A stretch of DNA of 64,000 nucleotides from Ipomoea triloba (GCF_003576645.1 NC_044916.1:25939294-26003293); one strand, 5' to 3'. Shown: positions 1 through 11,760, counted from the stretch's first letter. Program-made: numbers and translations. The notes: a model not told the origin generated them from the letters alone.

Positions 1-2337
1 ACGTGTTTGGGTAATGAGAGGAGTAGATGCCAGTGGTGAGGGTGGCAGTCTTGGGTCAGATAAGAGGATTAAAGTCCTCTGTAACCTCATCAATGCTGCT
101 TCTTCTGCAACTACAGTTAATTTTTTTTTAACATCAATTTAAGTCAAAATAAATTTCACCTGCATCATATTAATAAAAGAGAATAGTATACTAACCTTGT
201 ATATAAAATTTGAAAATTGTTATGATATAGACTACAGTATATATTATGATATTAGCACCATGTATCTCACCAATTTAAAAAAATAAATAAATAAATAAAA
301 AATGAGACAAGCATCTCGACAAAAGTAAAAAATGAGGAGGCATGTTGAAAAGGTTAAAACCTCAAAAAACATTGAGAAAGGGACTTCTCACAGCTTTTGT
401 GGTATTTGTAGCCAAGCTGGCTTTGCCTTTCTCACTGTCTCCCTTTTTCTTTATTGCTTCTCTTAAAAGGAACAGGCATCATCCTTCCCCCTTCAAATTT
501 CCCTCTCAACCCACCTTTTTCATCCCCTCTTGGATTTCTCTTCTCTCTCTCTCTCTCTCTCTCTGCATCGCATCTATTCACCTTGCTTGGCTGCTTCCTT
601 TTTTTCTTTCTGGAATAGCATTATTTACTTTCCTCTTTACACACTTCAATTACCATTCTATCCCAATACTCTCTCCAGAAATATCTTGTTATTTTATTCT
701 CCTTTTTCAACACTCTTTACAATTATTCCTACTATCGAAACTTATCATGTGATCAGATGTCCTTATAGTAGTTGGCTTGTTTTTTTTTTTTTTAAATACT
801 ACTAACTCTATTACAATGAGAGTATCTGTTCATAACTACTTTCTCAACCTATTGAAGCACAAGAGTCAGAACCCACCACCTCCCGTATAAAGGGAATGGT
901 TTGATGCCACTGGACTACTAAGTGCACTCAAATATAAAATCTTTTTGAGTGAAATACTTATTCCATCAAACTAAAAGAATTTACACTATGTTTGTTTTAC
1001 GAGATAGATTGAAAATGAAATAATATTGTTAATAATAGGCTTATTTCATGTTAAGATTAGTAATAATAATATTAGTATGCACGGCTCACGAAAAGCCTAG
1101 TTCTCATGGAAGTCATATCATATGTGCGTGTGTTAAGGGCGTAATTTTGTCATTGAAATTCCTATTGCATTTATATTATTTAATCAAACCAAACATTAAA
1201 ATACAGTTGCCAAAACATATTTCTTCTCCAAACTAAACAATGGAATGAAAATTCTTATCTATTCACGACATATTTGCATACAATAGGGTTCTTATTCCCT
1301 CTAAATTTATTTTGTAAACCAAACACGCTATTAAGTTTATGATTGAGGAATTAGGGTAACTTTAGAGGGGAATGGAGATTTTGTGAGCGGGGTCTGTCTG
1401 TTATGGAATAAAGAGAAAGTGAGGTTAACATTGCAAAATGAATCATTAACATAAGATTCATTTTTAGCACATTGAATATCTATTTTCTGAAGATTCTTTT
1501 TTGTATACTGAAAGTTTATTTTTAAATATACTACTAAAAAATAAACATTCAGTATACTAAAAATTGATCATTTATTCGTGGCCCACATTGCATTATGGAT
1601 CATGATCCATAGTATAATTTGCCGAGAGAGAATGCATAGGTCTTTTTCAAAAACCCATGTTAAAAAATGTGTGATTGGAGCGCACTCATAAAGGCCAAAT
1701 GACATGTGTTCTTCACACACCCATTGGATGATTAGAGTAGTCGCCAACTAGCGACCACTTCAATTATTATATTATTTTTAAATTTTTATTTCATTTTTAT
1801 TTGACCCAATATCTAAAAGAACTTTCAAAAAATTAATTTATTGAGATTGCTCTTATAACTTTGATAGCAAGTGAGGGTTGAAATTCAAAGTTGTAATACT
1901 TTTGAGAATGGCTGGAAATAATTATCCCAGAAAATGTTTATGTCCATACTAGTTACATGTTGTAGTAAGCATTTATTTTTCATTGTTGTAGTAGAGTGGG
2001 TTACATGGAGTAGGGACTCTCAACTAGGTAGAGCCATAATAAAAGACTATCAAATTGGTATATTTAACAATTTAAGGCTCTTAATTACCTGAATTATTGG
2101 GATTGATCTATTGGTATCTTTTTCTTTTTTTTTGGAAGAGGATTTATTGGTATCTTGTCCATGCATATGAAGCGTAGTAGTATTTTCTATGCATAATGCA
2201 TAAAAATAAATGCTCAATATGATAATGTTTGTATTAAAATTTTAGTTATATTGAAATATTTTTTAAAATAATACTCCGTAGTATATAATTTTATAAAAAT
2301 CATAATTATAAAATTTATATTATATTAAAAGTATAGT
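1..2337. other. Intergenic, AT-rich
   Basis: No gene recognised. It contains a TC run at 541-566 and a minus-strand SINE (listed separately). At about 1576-1626, ending ATAGTATAATTTGCCG, the sequence resembles a right terminal repeat of the MULE family (GGATCATGATCC dyad). No convincing left partner was found. Confidence 0.6.
779..928 (-). mobile_element. tRNA-derived SINE, minus strand
   Basis: Poly-T is followed by AATACTACTAACTCTATTAC, GAGAGTATCTGTTCATAACT, CTCAACCTATTGAAGCACAA and GAACCCACCACCTCCCGTAT (the reverse of the B-box region). The 5' head end is decayed. Confidence 0.75.
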
Positions 2338-2440
2338 TGCCAAAGACTTTGTAGTCTAGTGACACCCGGTTGCACCCCTACATGGGAGGGGTGGGTTCGA
2401 GTCTCAGTGGAGGTGATATTGGCTCTTTGTGCTTCATTTG
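2338..2440 (+). mobile_element. SINE head with tRNA-like boxes
   Basis: A-box-like GTAGTCTAGTGACACC and B-box GGGTTCGAGTCTC are spaced as in a tRNA-derived promoter, followed by CAGTGGAGGTG. The downstream body differs from the common SINE after about 2440. Confidence 0.6.
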
Positions 2441-2705
2441 GACTTGGTTCGCTGACCAATTAACACGACGAAATAACATGTTCCCAATAGAAGAAATAAT
2501 GCACAACAAACCAACGGATACCCTTCTCAGACTAGCCGTCTGATCTTGATTCCTTAATTCCTTAACAAGCACAGCACATTAACACACGAAAAATTCCCCG
2601 GAAAAAAAAAACAGAAAAAGACCACCCCCTTACTTGGCTGATTCACATTCGTAGGAAAGGTCTGTTCTTTTGTCTCTTCCCCCCCAATGGGTGGTACTCT
2701 AAGAT

Positions 2706-2947
2706 TGTGTTGTTAAAATAAATATTTTAAATATGGTAAATGATTAAATATAATTGTTGTGAAATTTAATATATACTAAAGGAAGTTTAGCGGTATAAGA
2801 TAATTTTGGTAGATAAAAATGATAGTTGTGTTGTTAAAGTAAATATTTTAAATATGGTAAATGATTAAATATAATTATTGTGAATTTTAATATATACTAA
2901 AGGAAGTTTAGCGGTATAAGATAATTTTGACAGATAAAAATGATAGT
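2706..2947. repeat. Two tandem 121-bp units
   Basis: The unit beginning TTGTTAAARTAAATATTTTA repeats with few changes (start of second copy about 2826). Both copies contain AAGGAAGTTTAGCGGTATAA. Confidence 0.9.
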
Positions 2948-3990
2948 ACAAAATTTGTATCACAATGTACAACTCAATAAGCATAAAAATACATACATAA
3001 ATCATGGGTAATAACATTAGTTCACTCTAAGTTTTTTTTTTAATTTAGATTTTAAATATTTATATTATTGTACAACAACAACACAATTTTTAGAGCTTTA
3101 ATATTTATATTTTAGAAAATAACTAACTGATCCTTATTAATTAAAATTTAAATGAAATCAAATTTATTTATTATATTACTCCAATATATAATTTCTACAT
3201 ATATTATTTATCATTTGAGATGGATGCATGCACATGGTAATAATAATTAGAAAAGATAACTAAAATTCTAATGGTATAAGGTTTTTTTTTTTTTTTCCAA
3301 AAATTTGTATATAGTACAACTCTTATATCACAACACTTTTTCCAATAAATTGCAAAGATCAACGGCTCAGATATAACCTCATTTTTCACCTAGGAACATC
3401 CGCACTTTAACCAACCCATATATATATAGCCTGGTTGATATGCGGTCGACCTTTCCCGTGCAATCGTGTGGCTTGGTGAATTTACATATGCTTGGTGGTG
3501 CATCCACTCTAAAGTGCACCATAGGACACTCATATGTGCACTACATATTACACATAAGTGCACCATAGACCACACCTAAGTGCAACAGGAGTCTAAGATA
3601 CTTCCTGTAATGGCTGGTGTATTTAGCTATACTTGATGGTGCACTTAGATATGTGCACCACAAACCCGCACTTTCATAGACTAGCACTTTGTGGTGCATC
3701 ATAGATCACTCCTAAGTGCACCACATACCAGCACTTCATACACCACGAAAATAAACTTGGTGTAGAAAATTGCAAAAATGTCCCTACGAATTTTTCATTA
3801 GTGCACCGCATGCCAGCACTTTGTGGTACACCATAGATCACTCAAAAATGCACCATAGAGCACTCATAAATGCACCACACGACAACACTAAGTGCACAAC
3901 CGAAATATACACGGTTTAAGAAATTATCAAAATGTCATAGCACTTGGGTATATCCCAAAGAATAACTAAAGTAAGAGGTGAGCTTGACCA
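2948..3990. repeat. Unclassified repeats, including a GTGCACCA motif array
   Basis: About 3030-3390 resembles 43400-43770 (shared GATGGATGCATG, AGTACAACT and ATAACCT blocks). From about 3480 to 3905 the sequence is an array of AAGTGCACCA-like units separated by 15-30 bp. No gene was found. Confidence 0.55.
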
Positions 3991-4530
3991 AGGCAATCCA
4001 ATTAGGAAAGAGGGTTTGGCTTCTTCTTCTCTTTTTTTCCTAGAAAGCGGGCTAAGGGTGTGTTTAGCAATGCGGTATGGTGTCTTTCAGTCCGTTGTTA
4101 AAGCGCCTTGGGCGTCTATTGGTGGATGGAGAGTCTTAGCTTAGTTCACTCGGCTATGACAAATCACCCAGGTAAGTGGCAGGCTATTCAGTTGAGGGGC
4201 AGACAGCTTGGGCGGACCTCGGACGGGTCGCTCTGGCAGTTGGCGATGTCCAAAACGTGGCCTACGACATGGCGCAAGGAGAGATATTTGATAGGAGAGC
4301 GCAACACCTAGTGGGAGACGCGTACGTCAGAAGGGGGTAGAGAGTTGTGGTCTGCTCACATATCTGCAACCTACGGCCCTAGGAGTAGTATAAAAGGGAG
4401 GAGGGGTCTCTGTTCGAGGCATCATCATCAACTCTCGTTCTCTCTTCTTCTCCCTCAGTCAACGGCGCAACACGTCAGTTGTCTTTGCGATCCGCTAGTT
4501 AGCAGCAATCGTTATATACAAAATTTGACT
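3991..4530 (+). mobile_element. GC-richer fragment resembling an LTR promoter region
   Basis: Base composition rises sharply. TATA-like AGTATAAAAGGGAGGAGG lies at 4387, followed by a C/T-rich stretch (TCGTTCTCTCTTCTTCTCCC). No paired LTR, primer site or coding domain was found, so this is tentative. Confidence 0.35.
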
Positions 4531-6300
4531 TCATTAAAGTACATATATAATTCATGTTCATAATGCACAGAATTATATAGGTGAGGACACATAAACACTT
4601 AACATAATACAGATACACATAATGGAATTGAAATTCATAATGTACAGAATTATATAGATGAACACACATAAATTCATAACATAATACACATGCTCTATAT
4701 GTACTTATTTTAATATAAATTGCCAGTTAGCAGTGGTTTTTCACCCCGGGTGGTTGGGCTTGGTAGTTGGGGCAAAAGACACTAATGGAACCAAAAATAA
4801 TACAATTGACAAAAATATGACATTTTAAAATTTGGGACAAAAATGGGAAAAACTCATTTTCCAAATGCGTTCCTTGTCAAAACAGGCCAAACGCAAATGC
4901 AAGTGGGGTTGCATTTTTTAATTTTTTTTGTTTTTGGTCTCCGGCGACCAAATATGTCGCCGGCTTCTCCGACGAAGGAGAAGCCAACGACCAAACTGGT
5001 GTACCATATATATAATCAAATGAGCAACATCTTCCCGTGAGACACAACATGAATGCACATAGTCTAGAGTATGTGCACTTAGCCCAACATGACTTACATG
5101 AGTGCACACACAATTTAGTGTGTGTGCATCCGTAAAGTAGACTGTGTGTATTCACGGTGTGTGTATGTGTGTGTATATATGATCAAATGAGAATAAGGTT
5201 CTATGTTAAAGAGAGATGAATGATCTCAGCCGTCCATCAAGGTTCCCCAAAATGTCAAGGTAGCATTTGGGATTTTAACGATTTGGAAAAAAGACCCAAA
5301 GATGGGATTTCACTGGAAGCATGTATAGGAAAAATGTCCAAATATGCTAGAAGGTTTCACGATTTACTTCCGCAGTAGCTCTAGGGGCAAGATCCTGTGA
5401 GCTTAGAATTAGTCCAGCGAAACTGAAAAAAATGAAAAGAAAACAGGAGAAAGAGAAAAATAGGACTTCAACAAAAAGGAGAAATAAAATATCTTATTTA
5501 ATTTCTATCGGGTAGAAACCTGTGTTTTTGCCAATTATGGTTAGATTTTTTATTTTTTTTTGAATGTTCAATTCAGATATACTTTTGTATACCAACATTT
5601 AGTTAAAGTGAAATAAAATAAAGACTTATCAAGCTATATATGCAGCATACTAATAATAAAATAAAATAAAAGACTTATCAAGATATAAAATTTCATAAAA
5701 TAAATTCATGTGTGCAATATATTGTGGCTTCAGACATCACGTGTACTATTGATTAATATGGTACACCAATATAGTTATGACTTCATCCCCAAACTATCAA
5801 TCATGCATCTTCCTCAAGTAATAAAATGGGAGTAAATTGTTAAAGGGGGCAAGTTTCCTTTTCTTTAATTAGGAATTAAGGCTGAGAAGAAAATGGAAAC
5901 TGTTATGTTAAATGATGCGAGCCCACGTGATATAGGTTTGTAGAATTCGCGTGATCTTACATTCTTCATCAATTTATGTTTTTCTACGTGTCCGCAAAAT
6001 CACATGATTGAGATTTTTTAGTCTATCCCATAATATATATATATGAATCCTAACTCTTATGGGTACAACTTCCCAATTTTCCATGTGAAAATTATGAACA
6101 AATTTTAAATATTTATTTAATAGATTTAACGATTAAAAATGAAAGAAAAAAAAAAGATTAGTTTCATAAATATTACAAACTTCAAAATTTATATTGTTCT
6201 CACCCTTTTTTTTACCTTATTTTTAATCATTAAATTTTATAGATGAATAACTCGAATTTGTCAACAGTTCTCACAGAGGTAATGATTCTCATATGAATAA
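4531..6300. other. Intergenic with a small AGTGCAC-motif stretch
   Basis: Local repeats of CATAATGCACAGAATTATAT lie at 4555-4660. GTGCAC phrases lie at 5050-5130 beside a TA/TG repeat, followed by the phrase GATCTCAGCCGTCCATC shared with other elements here. No gene recognised. Confidence 0.5.
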
Positions 6301-6314
6301 AAATATATATGGGG

Positions 6315-6865
6315 GCGCACTCCTGTGAGAACTGCTGCCTAGGGAAGAATTACAAACTAATTGGAACTATCCATCAGCAAAGATCAAAAGTAATTTTTTT
6401 AAATAAAATATGATGTTATTTTTTGTAACTCAAACTTTGAAGTGTAAATAACATGTGTTTGAAGTGCAAGTATGCGAGTAAAAATTGCAAGTAACATCAC
6501 TATAAAGTACAACATTTTACAGTATAGAGTGCAAGTAATTTACCTTTCACACATTTGGTGCAACAAATGATAACTTTAGGTATACCTAATATTGTTGCTT
6601 GGGTGTACTTTAAATTGTTGCAATCTATGATATTGTTAATTAAATGTATTGCGTAGTGTTATTACTTACACTTCAAATAAAGTTCGAGTGTATTTTATAT
6701 TGTTGCACTCTATGATGTTGTTACTTGCACTCTATAGTGTTATTATTTGTACTTCAAAATTTGAGTTATTTACAAAAACTTCACTACGTTTTTTTTTTAA
6801 ATAGTTTATGATCTGTTAGTTATTTTCAAATGGACAACTCTGATTAGTTCATAGTTCTCTCATTA
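6315..6865. mobile_element. Unclassified foldback element with GTGCAAGTAA motif array
   Basis: The ends are imperfect inverted repeats (GAGAACTGCTGCC...CTAATTGGAACTATCCATC against GATTAGTTCATAGTTCTC). The interior holds GTGCAAGTAA-type motifs in the left half and their complements (TTACTTGCACTCTAT) in the right half. Confidence 0.5.
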
Positions 6866-7164
6866 GCGACTATTCTGATGGAGTACAAATAACATGTGCT
6901 TGAAGTACTTATTTATAACTTCATTTTACAATCTAGTGGATTGTAAACATAATTAAAATATTGTTTAATTAAATATAATTAATTCAAATGGATTCTAAAA
7001 TGCATATTTACTCTATGTTTTTATCAATTATGTAGTACTTATTTATAACTTCATTTTACAATCTAGAATGTCCATTATGTAAAATTAATTAAACACAACT
7101 ACATTTGGCAGAATGAGCATTGAATACTCTCAGACTAACGAACTTACAAGTCAAATGACAATTT

Positions 7165-7225
7165 ATTGTTGTTGACTCTTTGTACTTTAATAGGTTGAGA
7201 AAGTATAAATGAACATATACTCTAA
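7165..7225 (+). mobile_element. SINE 3' tail fragment
   Basis: GACTCTTTGTACTTTAATAG, GGTTGAGAAAGTATAAATGA and ACATATACTC correspond to the 3' part of the SINE family seen whole at 63515. Confidence 0.55.
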
Positions 7226-7600
7226 ATTCATAATTTCATAATTCTATATTCAACTTAAAATCGCTACACTTACAAAAATAACCACACGGTTGTTATGCCA
7301 TGGACCCAGGTCCACATTGCAAGGTGAATCCGGATCCATGTTCACAAATTTAGAATTCTATGTTCACTATTTTAGAACTTTATATTCACAGTAACAGAAT
7401 TCTATGTTCAAAATTACATAACTCTATGTTAACAATTTCATAACTCTAAATTCATAATTTCATAATTCTATATTCAACAGTATAACACAATTTTTTAATC
7501 TATATAACAAAATTGTGAATATAGAGTTCAAAAATTGTGAATATTGAGTAATGTAATTTTGTATATTGAGATCTAAAATTGTGAATATATAATTCTAAAA

Positions 7601-8123
7601 GAGTTAATTTCAACAATGGTCATCCGACTATGTTGATTTTCTAAAATTAGTCACCGACTTTTAATTTGGACAATTTAAATTCCTGACTTTCAAATTATTT
7701 CCAGTGTTGGTCATTTCGTCAAATTTTGGTTAAGTTGAGGTCAAATGAAGGGGTAAAATTGTCCTTTCACCTATATAGTGTATTATTACTCGTATTTCTC
7801 ATGCCCTATACGTTATATATATGAATATAATCTCAGTCGAAGAGACTTCGACTGAGATTATATGGCTTCGATTGAGACTTCTACTGAGTTTATATTCATC
7901 ATATATATAATGTATAGGATATGAGAAATACGAGTAATAATACACTATATAGGTGAACGGACAATTTTACCCCTCCATTTGACCTCAACTTAACAAAAAT
8001 TTGACCAAAGGATCAACATTTGAAAGAATTTGAAAGTCAAGAGACCTAAGTTGTCCAAATTAAAAGTTGGGGACTAATTTTAGAAACTCAACATAGTCGG
8101 AGGACCATTACTGAAATTAACTC
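7601..8123. mobile_element. Foldback MULE-type MITE, 523 bp
   Basis: A 9-bp TSD ATTCTAAAA flanks it (7592-7600 and 8124-8132). The arms are inverted repeats of about 240 bp, starting GAGTTAATTTCAACAATGG and ending in its near complement. The centre has an extra small palindrome around TCAGTCGAAGAGACTTCGACTGA split over 7833-7855. No coding sequence. Confidence 0.88.
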
Positions 8124-8135
8124 ATTCTAAAATTA

Positions 8136-9238
8136 GAGAAAATTGCCATTTTGGTCTACTGACCATTAGGGTCCTATTAATTTCAGTCCACGACTTTCAA
8201 AAGTGTTAATTGCATACCCTGACTATTCAATTTCTGTCAATTTTGGACACTCCAGCCAAATTGACGGCCAATTTTGGCCGAAAAGTCTTAATTACTCGGT
8301 TAAGCCTTAATGTGAAGGGCAAAATGGTATTTACCATCGACAGTGTCAATTAACCCGGTTCAAAGCTTTAACCCGGTTCAAAGCTTTATTAACCCTAGAT
8401 CGATAATCCTTAACCCTTGTCACCGGACACTCAACCCTAGATCGATAATCCTTAACCCTTGTCACCGGACACTCATACAGATCAAGCGAGACCAGTTTGA
8501 GCTCTGCTAGCGGCCGAAGATCATCTATATCCTGAATCCTGTTGTTCGACAAATCGAGGTCCCGAAGCGAGTTTAAACCAGCCTCTACGAGGAATTCTAG
8601 CCCCGCAGCGATTCTATTATCAGATAAAATTAACTTTTGCAGGTAATGAAGCCGGGGAAACTGTTCCAGGGAGGAAACACCGATGTTTGCTATGGATAGG
8701 TGCTGAAGGTTCTGAAACCTCTCGAACAGGGCCGGCGGAGGCAAGCGACCATGAACGCACTTCACGGCTCCGTTTAGAGTTAATGTTCGAACCGAAGCGA
8801 AGTCCGTTTGGCCGTCCAGAGCTGTCTCCACCGCTCTTTCCCAAATCTCATCCATCAATTGAAGCCAAGCCTTTGATCAGTCAAAACATAACCCAAAACA
8901 AAATCAAGTGAATATTTAGAAATCGCAGTTTATAGATACACGATAAAAACCCTAAATTATGAGGTGTTTGACATTGTGCTAAAGGAGAGCCAAGACCGAA
9001 TAATAAAGCTTTGAACCGGGTTAATTGACACTGTCGATGGAAAATACCATTTTGCCCTTCACATTAAGGCTTAACGGAGTAATTAAGACTTTCCGGCCAA
9101 AATTGGCCGTCAATTTGGCCGGAGTGTCTAAAATTGACAGAAATTGAATAGTCAGGGTATGCAATTAACACTTTTGAAAGTCGTGGACTAAAATTAATAG
9201 GACTCTAATAGTCAGTAGACCAAAATGGCAATTTTCTC
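8136..9238. mobile_element. Pack-MULE, 1103 bp, carrying an ANP32 gene fragment
   Basis: A 9-bp TSD CTAAAATTA flanks it (8127-8135 and 9239-9247). The inverted repeats are about 238 bp (8136 to about 8373, and 9001-9238) and begin GAGAAAATTGCCATTTTGG. Between them lies host-derived DNA coding for the N-terminal leucine-rich repeats of an ANP32-like protein, with no transposase. Its left TSD overlaps the right TSD of the neighbouring 523-bp MITE. Confidence 0.88.
8346..8858 (-). pseudogene. Captured fragment of an ANP32-like acidic leucine-rich nuclear phosphoprotein gene
   Basis: The minus strand encodes MDEIWERAVETALDG, then LRR text (LQKLILSDNRIAAGLEFL, LRDLDLSNNRIQDIDDL, LVSLDLYECPVTRVKDYRS). 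This is recognisable as the N-terminal 142 residues of plant ANP32-related proteins, nuclear LRR proteins with an acidic tail. The LRR cap segment is present but the rest of the protein and the acidic tail are missing. The last 14 residues (ECPVTRVKDYRSRV) are repeated once more, and the frame then runs into the terminal repeat (KALNRVKALNRVN) before stopping. The block has no intron or stop. About 140 bp of probable parental 5' leader (8859-9000) is also included. Expression is unknown. Confidence 0.85.
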
Positions 9239-9488
9239 CTAAAATTATGAATATAAAACTATAAAATTGTGAAGATAGAATAAAGTCTACTTGGACGTGG
9301 GTCCATAACATAATTTGCCCACATACCCTGCTCAAGTGCTCATTGCCGACTAGGCAACAACTTTGACAATATTTTTGTTCAGTGACAAGTGACATCTTTA
9401 TTCACAAAATCAATTGATTTTAATTTTAATATTTAATCATAGCAATAATTTTAACTTTTCTTACTATATGTAGTCCTAGTCAACTATT

Positions 9489-9490
9489 AA

Positions 9491-9542
<52 letters not shown>
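9489..9542. repeat. (TA)n microsatellite
   Basis: Uninterrupted TA dinucleotide run within an AT-rich spacer. Confidence 0.95.
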
Positions 9543-9545
<3 letters not shown>

Positions 9546-9609
9546 CATTTTCTCCCTGAATTATAGATTTATAGCATTTTTTCCTAAGTTATTCATGCAT
9601 TCACATTTG

Positions 9610-10560
9610 TGTTGGAAAAATAGCTTAAAATGACAATTTAAGTGGCTATTTTGTGGTACAAATATATGTGGGTCCACTTTCGATTTGGGTCCAGTCAAAG
9701 TGGATTCGGGTTCTTCGTAGTTAGACGAAAATATTGATATATTGTACGCACAAAACGGATAATGGGTGAATGAGAAATTGGTTCTCAAAGTTGACCCATT
9801 TGAGTTGGAAAAGTGGTGGGAAAAGCTTTAGAATAAGGCTTTGTCCCACATTGGTTTGGGAAGTGGGTTTGCACCACTATTTATATAAGAGTCTTTCTTA
9901 GGCTTAGTAAATTGTATAGCATAGAGGCTCTCTCTCGCGCGCAGAGGGTGCAAATCAAATCCCAAAATGAGCCTAAAAAGACTTGACTCGATGGTGTGCG
10001 CGAAGTCGAACAGTAGTCCATTCGTGTAATTTGTGGTCTCATTCCGCCTCGGGTGATTCATTGTTACGGAATTAATTCCAATTTTTATTATGATCAAATT
10101 AAGTATTATGATTGAATGCTATTAATTCCAGCAACTCCTATATAAGTTGATGGTAGAAGCAGGCTGGGTTTATGATCAGATTAAGTACTATATTTGAATG
10201 CTATTAATTCCAGCAACTCCTATATAAGTTGATGGTAGAAGCAGCAGATTTACACACAACGAAAATAGTCTTTTCTCTCTCGAAAAACTGCTTCTACTCC
10301 CTTCTTTGCATACTGTATTCAGGTCATTGTTCTTGTTCGCCGGGTTTCTTTGTTTGAGTGCTCAAACTAGAAGCCGTAACTTGTTTTATCTTGGGAAACC
10401 TAGGCTACAACGCTCTTAGCACCAAGGGAGGTAGCAAATAAGATTTTAAGGATAGTATAGTGAGTACACGACTCAAGCTTACCTTTGCCTAGAAATTTCT
10501 TTCGTATTTTGTGCTTGTTATTTTCTGGAAATATTATTTTCGTAATCTTATTTCCTAACA
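9610..10560. mobile_element. Solo LTR of a retrotransposon, 951 bp
   Basis: It begins TGTTGGAAAA and ends TTTCCTAACA. A 5-bp TSD ATTTG flanks it (9605-9609 and 10561-10565). It contains TATA-like TATATAAGAG (about 9880) and a transcribed-looking GC-richer region. An internal tandem duplication of about 80 bp (about 10088-10247) includes TATATAAGTTGATGG twice. No internal retrotransposon sequence follows, as expected after LTR-LTR recombination. Confidence 0.85.
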
Positions 10561-10699
10561 ATTTGTCCCCTCAATTATTTTTAAAGTGACACATTTTTCC
10601 ACTTTGATGTTAAATGGACATTTTTACCCTTAAAATAATTATTTCATATATTTTTCATCTGTAACAAATTATTACTTATATGTAGGGATGATTACGGTT

Positions 10700-11100
10700 C
10701 AATTTGACCTGAATTGGACACTATAGCAACTGAACTGAAATAACAGGGATGGTTCTTGTTACAATTCAAAACCGAAAAAATAATGATTGTTGAATTTAAA
10801 CTATTTTAAAATAGAAAATATAATTTACAAAAATAAATAAATAAATAAATTTTGAACCGACGATTCAAATTGAAACTAGAATCAGAATAAATGTGAATCG
10901 GAACTGAATACATTTATCATTTACATTGTTTACAAATCTGTTCGGTTCCGGTTCGCATTTATTATGATTCCAGTTTTGGTTTTAACAGCTGGTTCAAAAC
11001 TTATTATTTATTTTTGTATATTTTATTTTATATTTTTAAAATTATCTTAATTCAATAATTATTTTATTTTATTTTATTTTTTCCGATTCTGAATTGTAAC
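10700..11100. repeat. Degenerate foldback element
   Basis: The arms around a centre near 10920 are imperfect reverse complements. GTTACAATTCAAAACCGAAA (10758) matches TTCCGATTCTGAATTGTAAC (11081), and TTTTGAACCGACGATTC matches the GGTTCAAAAC side. GGTTC/GAACC phrases recall the foldback hAT at 54754. No TSD was identified. Confidence 0.5.
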
Positions 11101-11460
11101 GACATGTTTGTAATTCATAAAATTAGTTTATACAAAAATTATTATTCAAACACAAATGTCAAATTGAAATTATAATCAAACATATTAAAGAGAAAAGACT
11201 AAAAGGATTTTAATTGGGAGGGGTAAAAGATATCATTTATTTAAAATAATGATAAAGATAAAGATGAAAAAAAAATTAAGAAGCTACTAGATTACTTTTG
11301 AAACAATAAGCTCTTATTTTAAGTTATTAGCTTATTTTGAGAACATTACCAAGCAGGGTTTATAGCTTATTAGTATCTTAAATTAAGCTAAGCTCCTAAA
11401 TAAACTCTACCAAACAGAGCCTAAATCTAAGGTCAAGATGCAAATAAATGTAGCTAAATG

Positions 11461-11706
11461 GGCAAATTATATTATGGACCAAGGCCTACCTTACATTGTA
11501 GACCTTGGTCCAAAAATAACGTTCAAATTTTGTATCTGTATCTGTACCTGCAGTTAACCTACATGTGACTATCATATTATGTGTCAACAATTATCAAGTT
11601 ATTATTTACATGTATAGATACAGTTAAAATATGTTAACCAAAGGTACAAAATTTTTGTATCAGGTTCATAATGCAATATGAACTCTGGTCCATGGTATAA
11701 CAATTG
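11461..11706. mobile_element. Mini-MULE of the same terminal-repeat family, 246 bp
   Basis: An exact 9-bp TSD AGCTAAATG flanks it (11452-11460 and 11707-11715). The right end, read inward, is CAATTGTTATACCATGG, nearly identical to the left end of the 10.8-kb MULE. The left end GGCAAATTATATTATGG matches the other end. The left terminal repeat holds a dyad GGACCAAGG...CCTTGGTCC. Confidence 0.88.
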
Positions 11707-11760
11707 AGCTAAATGTGAGAACGTTGGGCCTGAAATTAGAATTAACTATTTTCCAACAAA

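Larger units (their letters stand above)
7287..9319. mobile_element. Non-autonomous relative of the large MULE, carrying nested insertions
   Basis: The left end CGGTTGTTATGCCATGGACC (7287 on) and the right end GGTCCATAACATAATTTGCC (to 9319) match the terminal repeats of the 18714-29524 element, including the dyad GGACCCAGGTCCACATTGCA. The unnested interior (7320-7600 and 9248-9290) is made of TTCACA/TGTGAATATAGAG phrases like those of the large element. Two other MULE-type insertions occupy 7601-9247. No clean TSD is seen. Confidence 0.7.

Noticed and set aside
342..805. Two overlapping open frames of 91-136 codons
   Set aside because: Low-complexity Ser/Leu/Phe text from a TC repeat and pyrimidine-rich DNA, no domain, no splice or promoter support.
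1576..1626. A further complete mini-MULE ending near 1626
   Set aside because: The right end looks like the family but no matching left end or TSD could be placed within the preceding few hundred bases.
4877..5155. 92-codon minus-strand frame rich in Cys and His
   Set aside because: Composed of the GTGCAC-type repeat text; no signal peptide or cysteine framework consistent with a defensin-like peptide.
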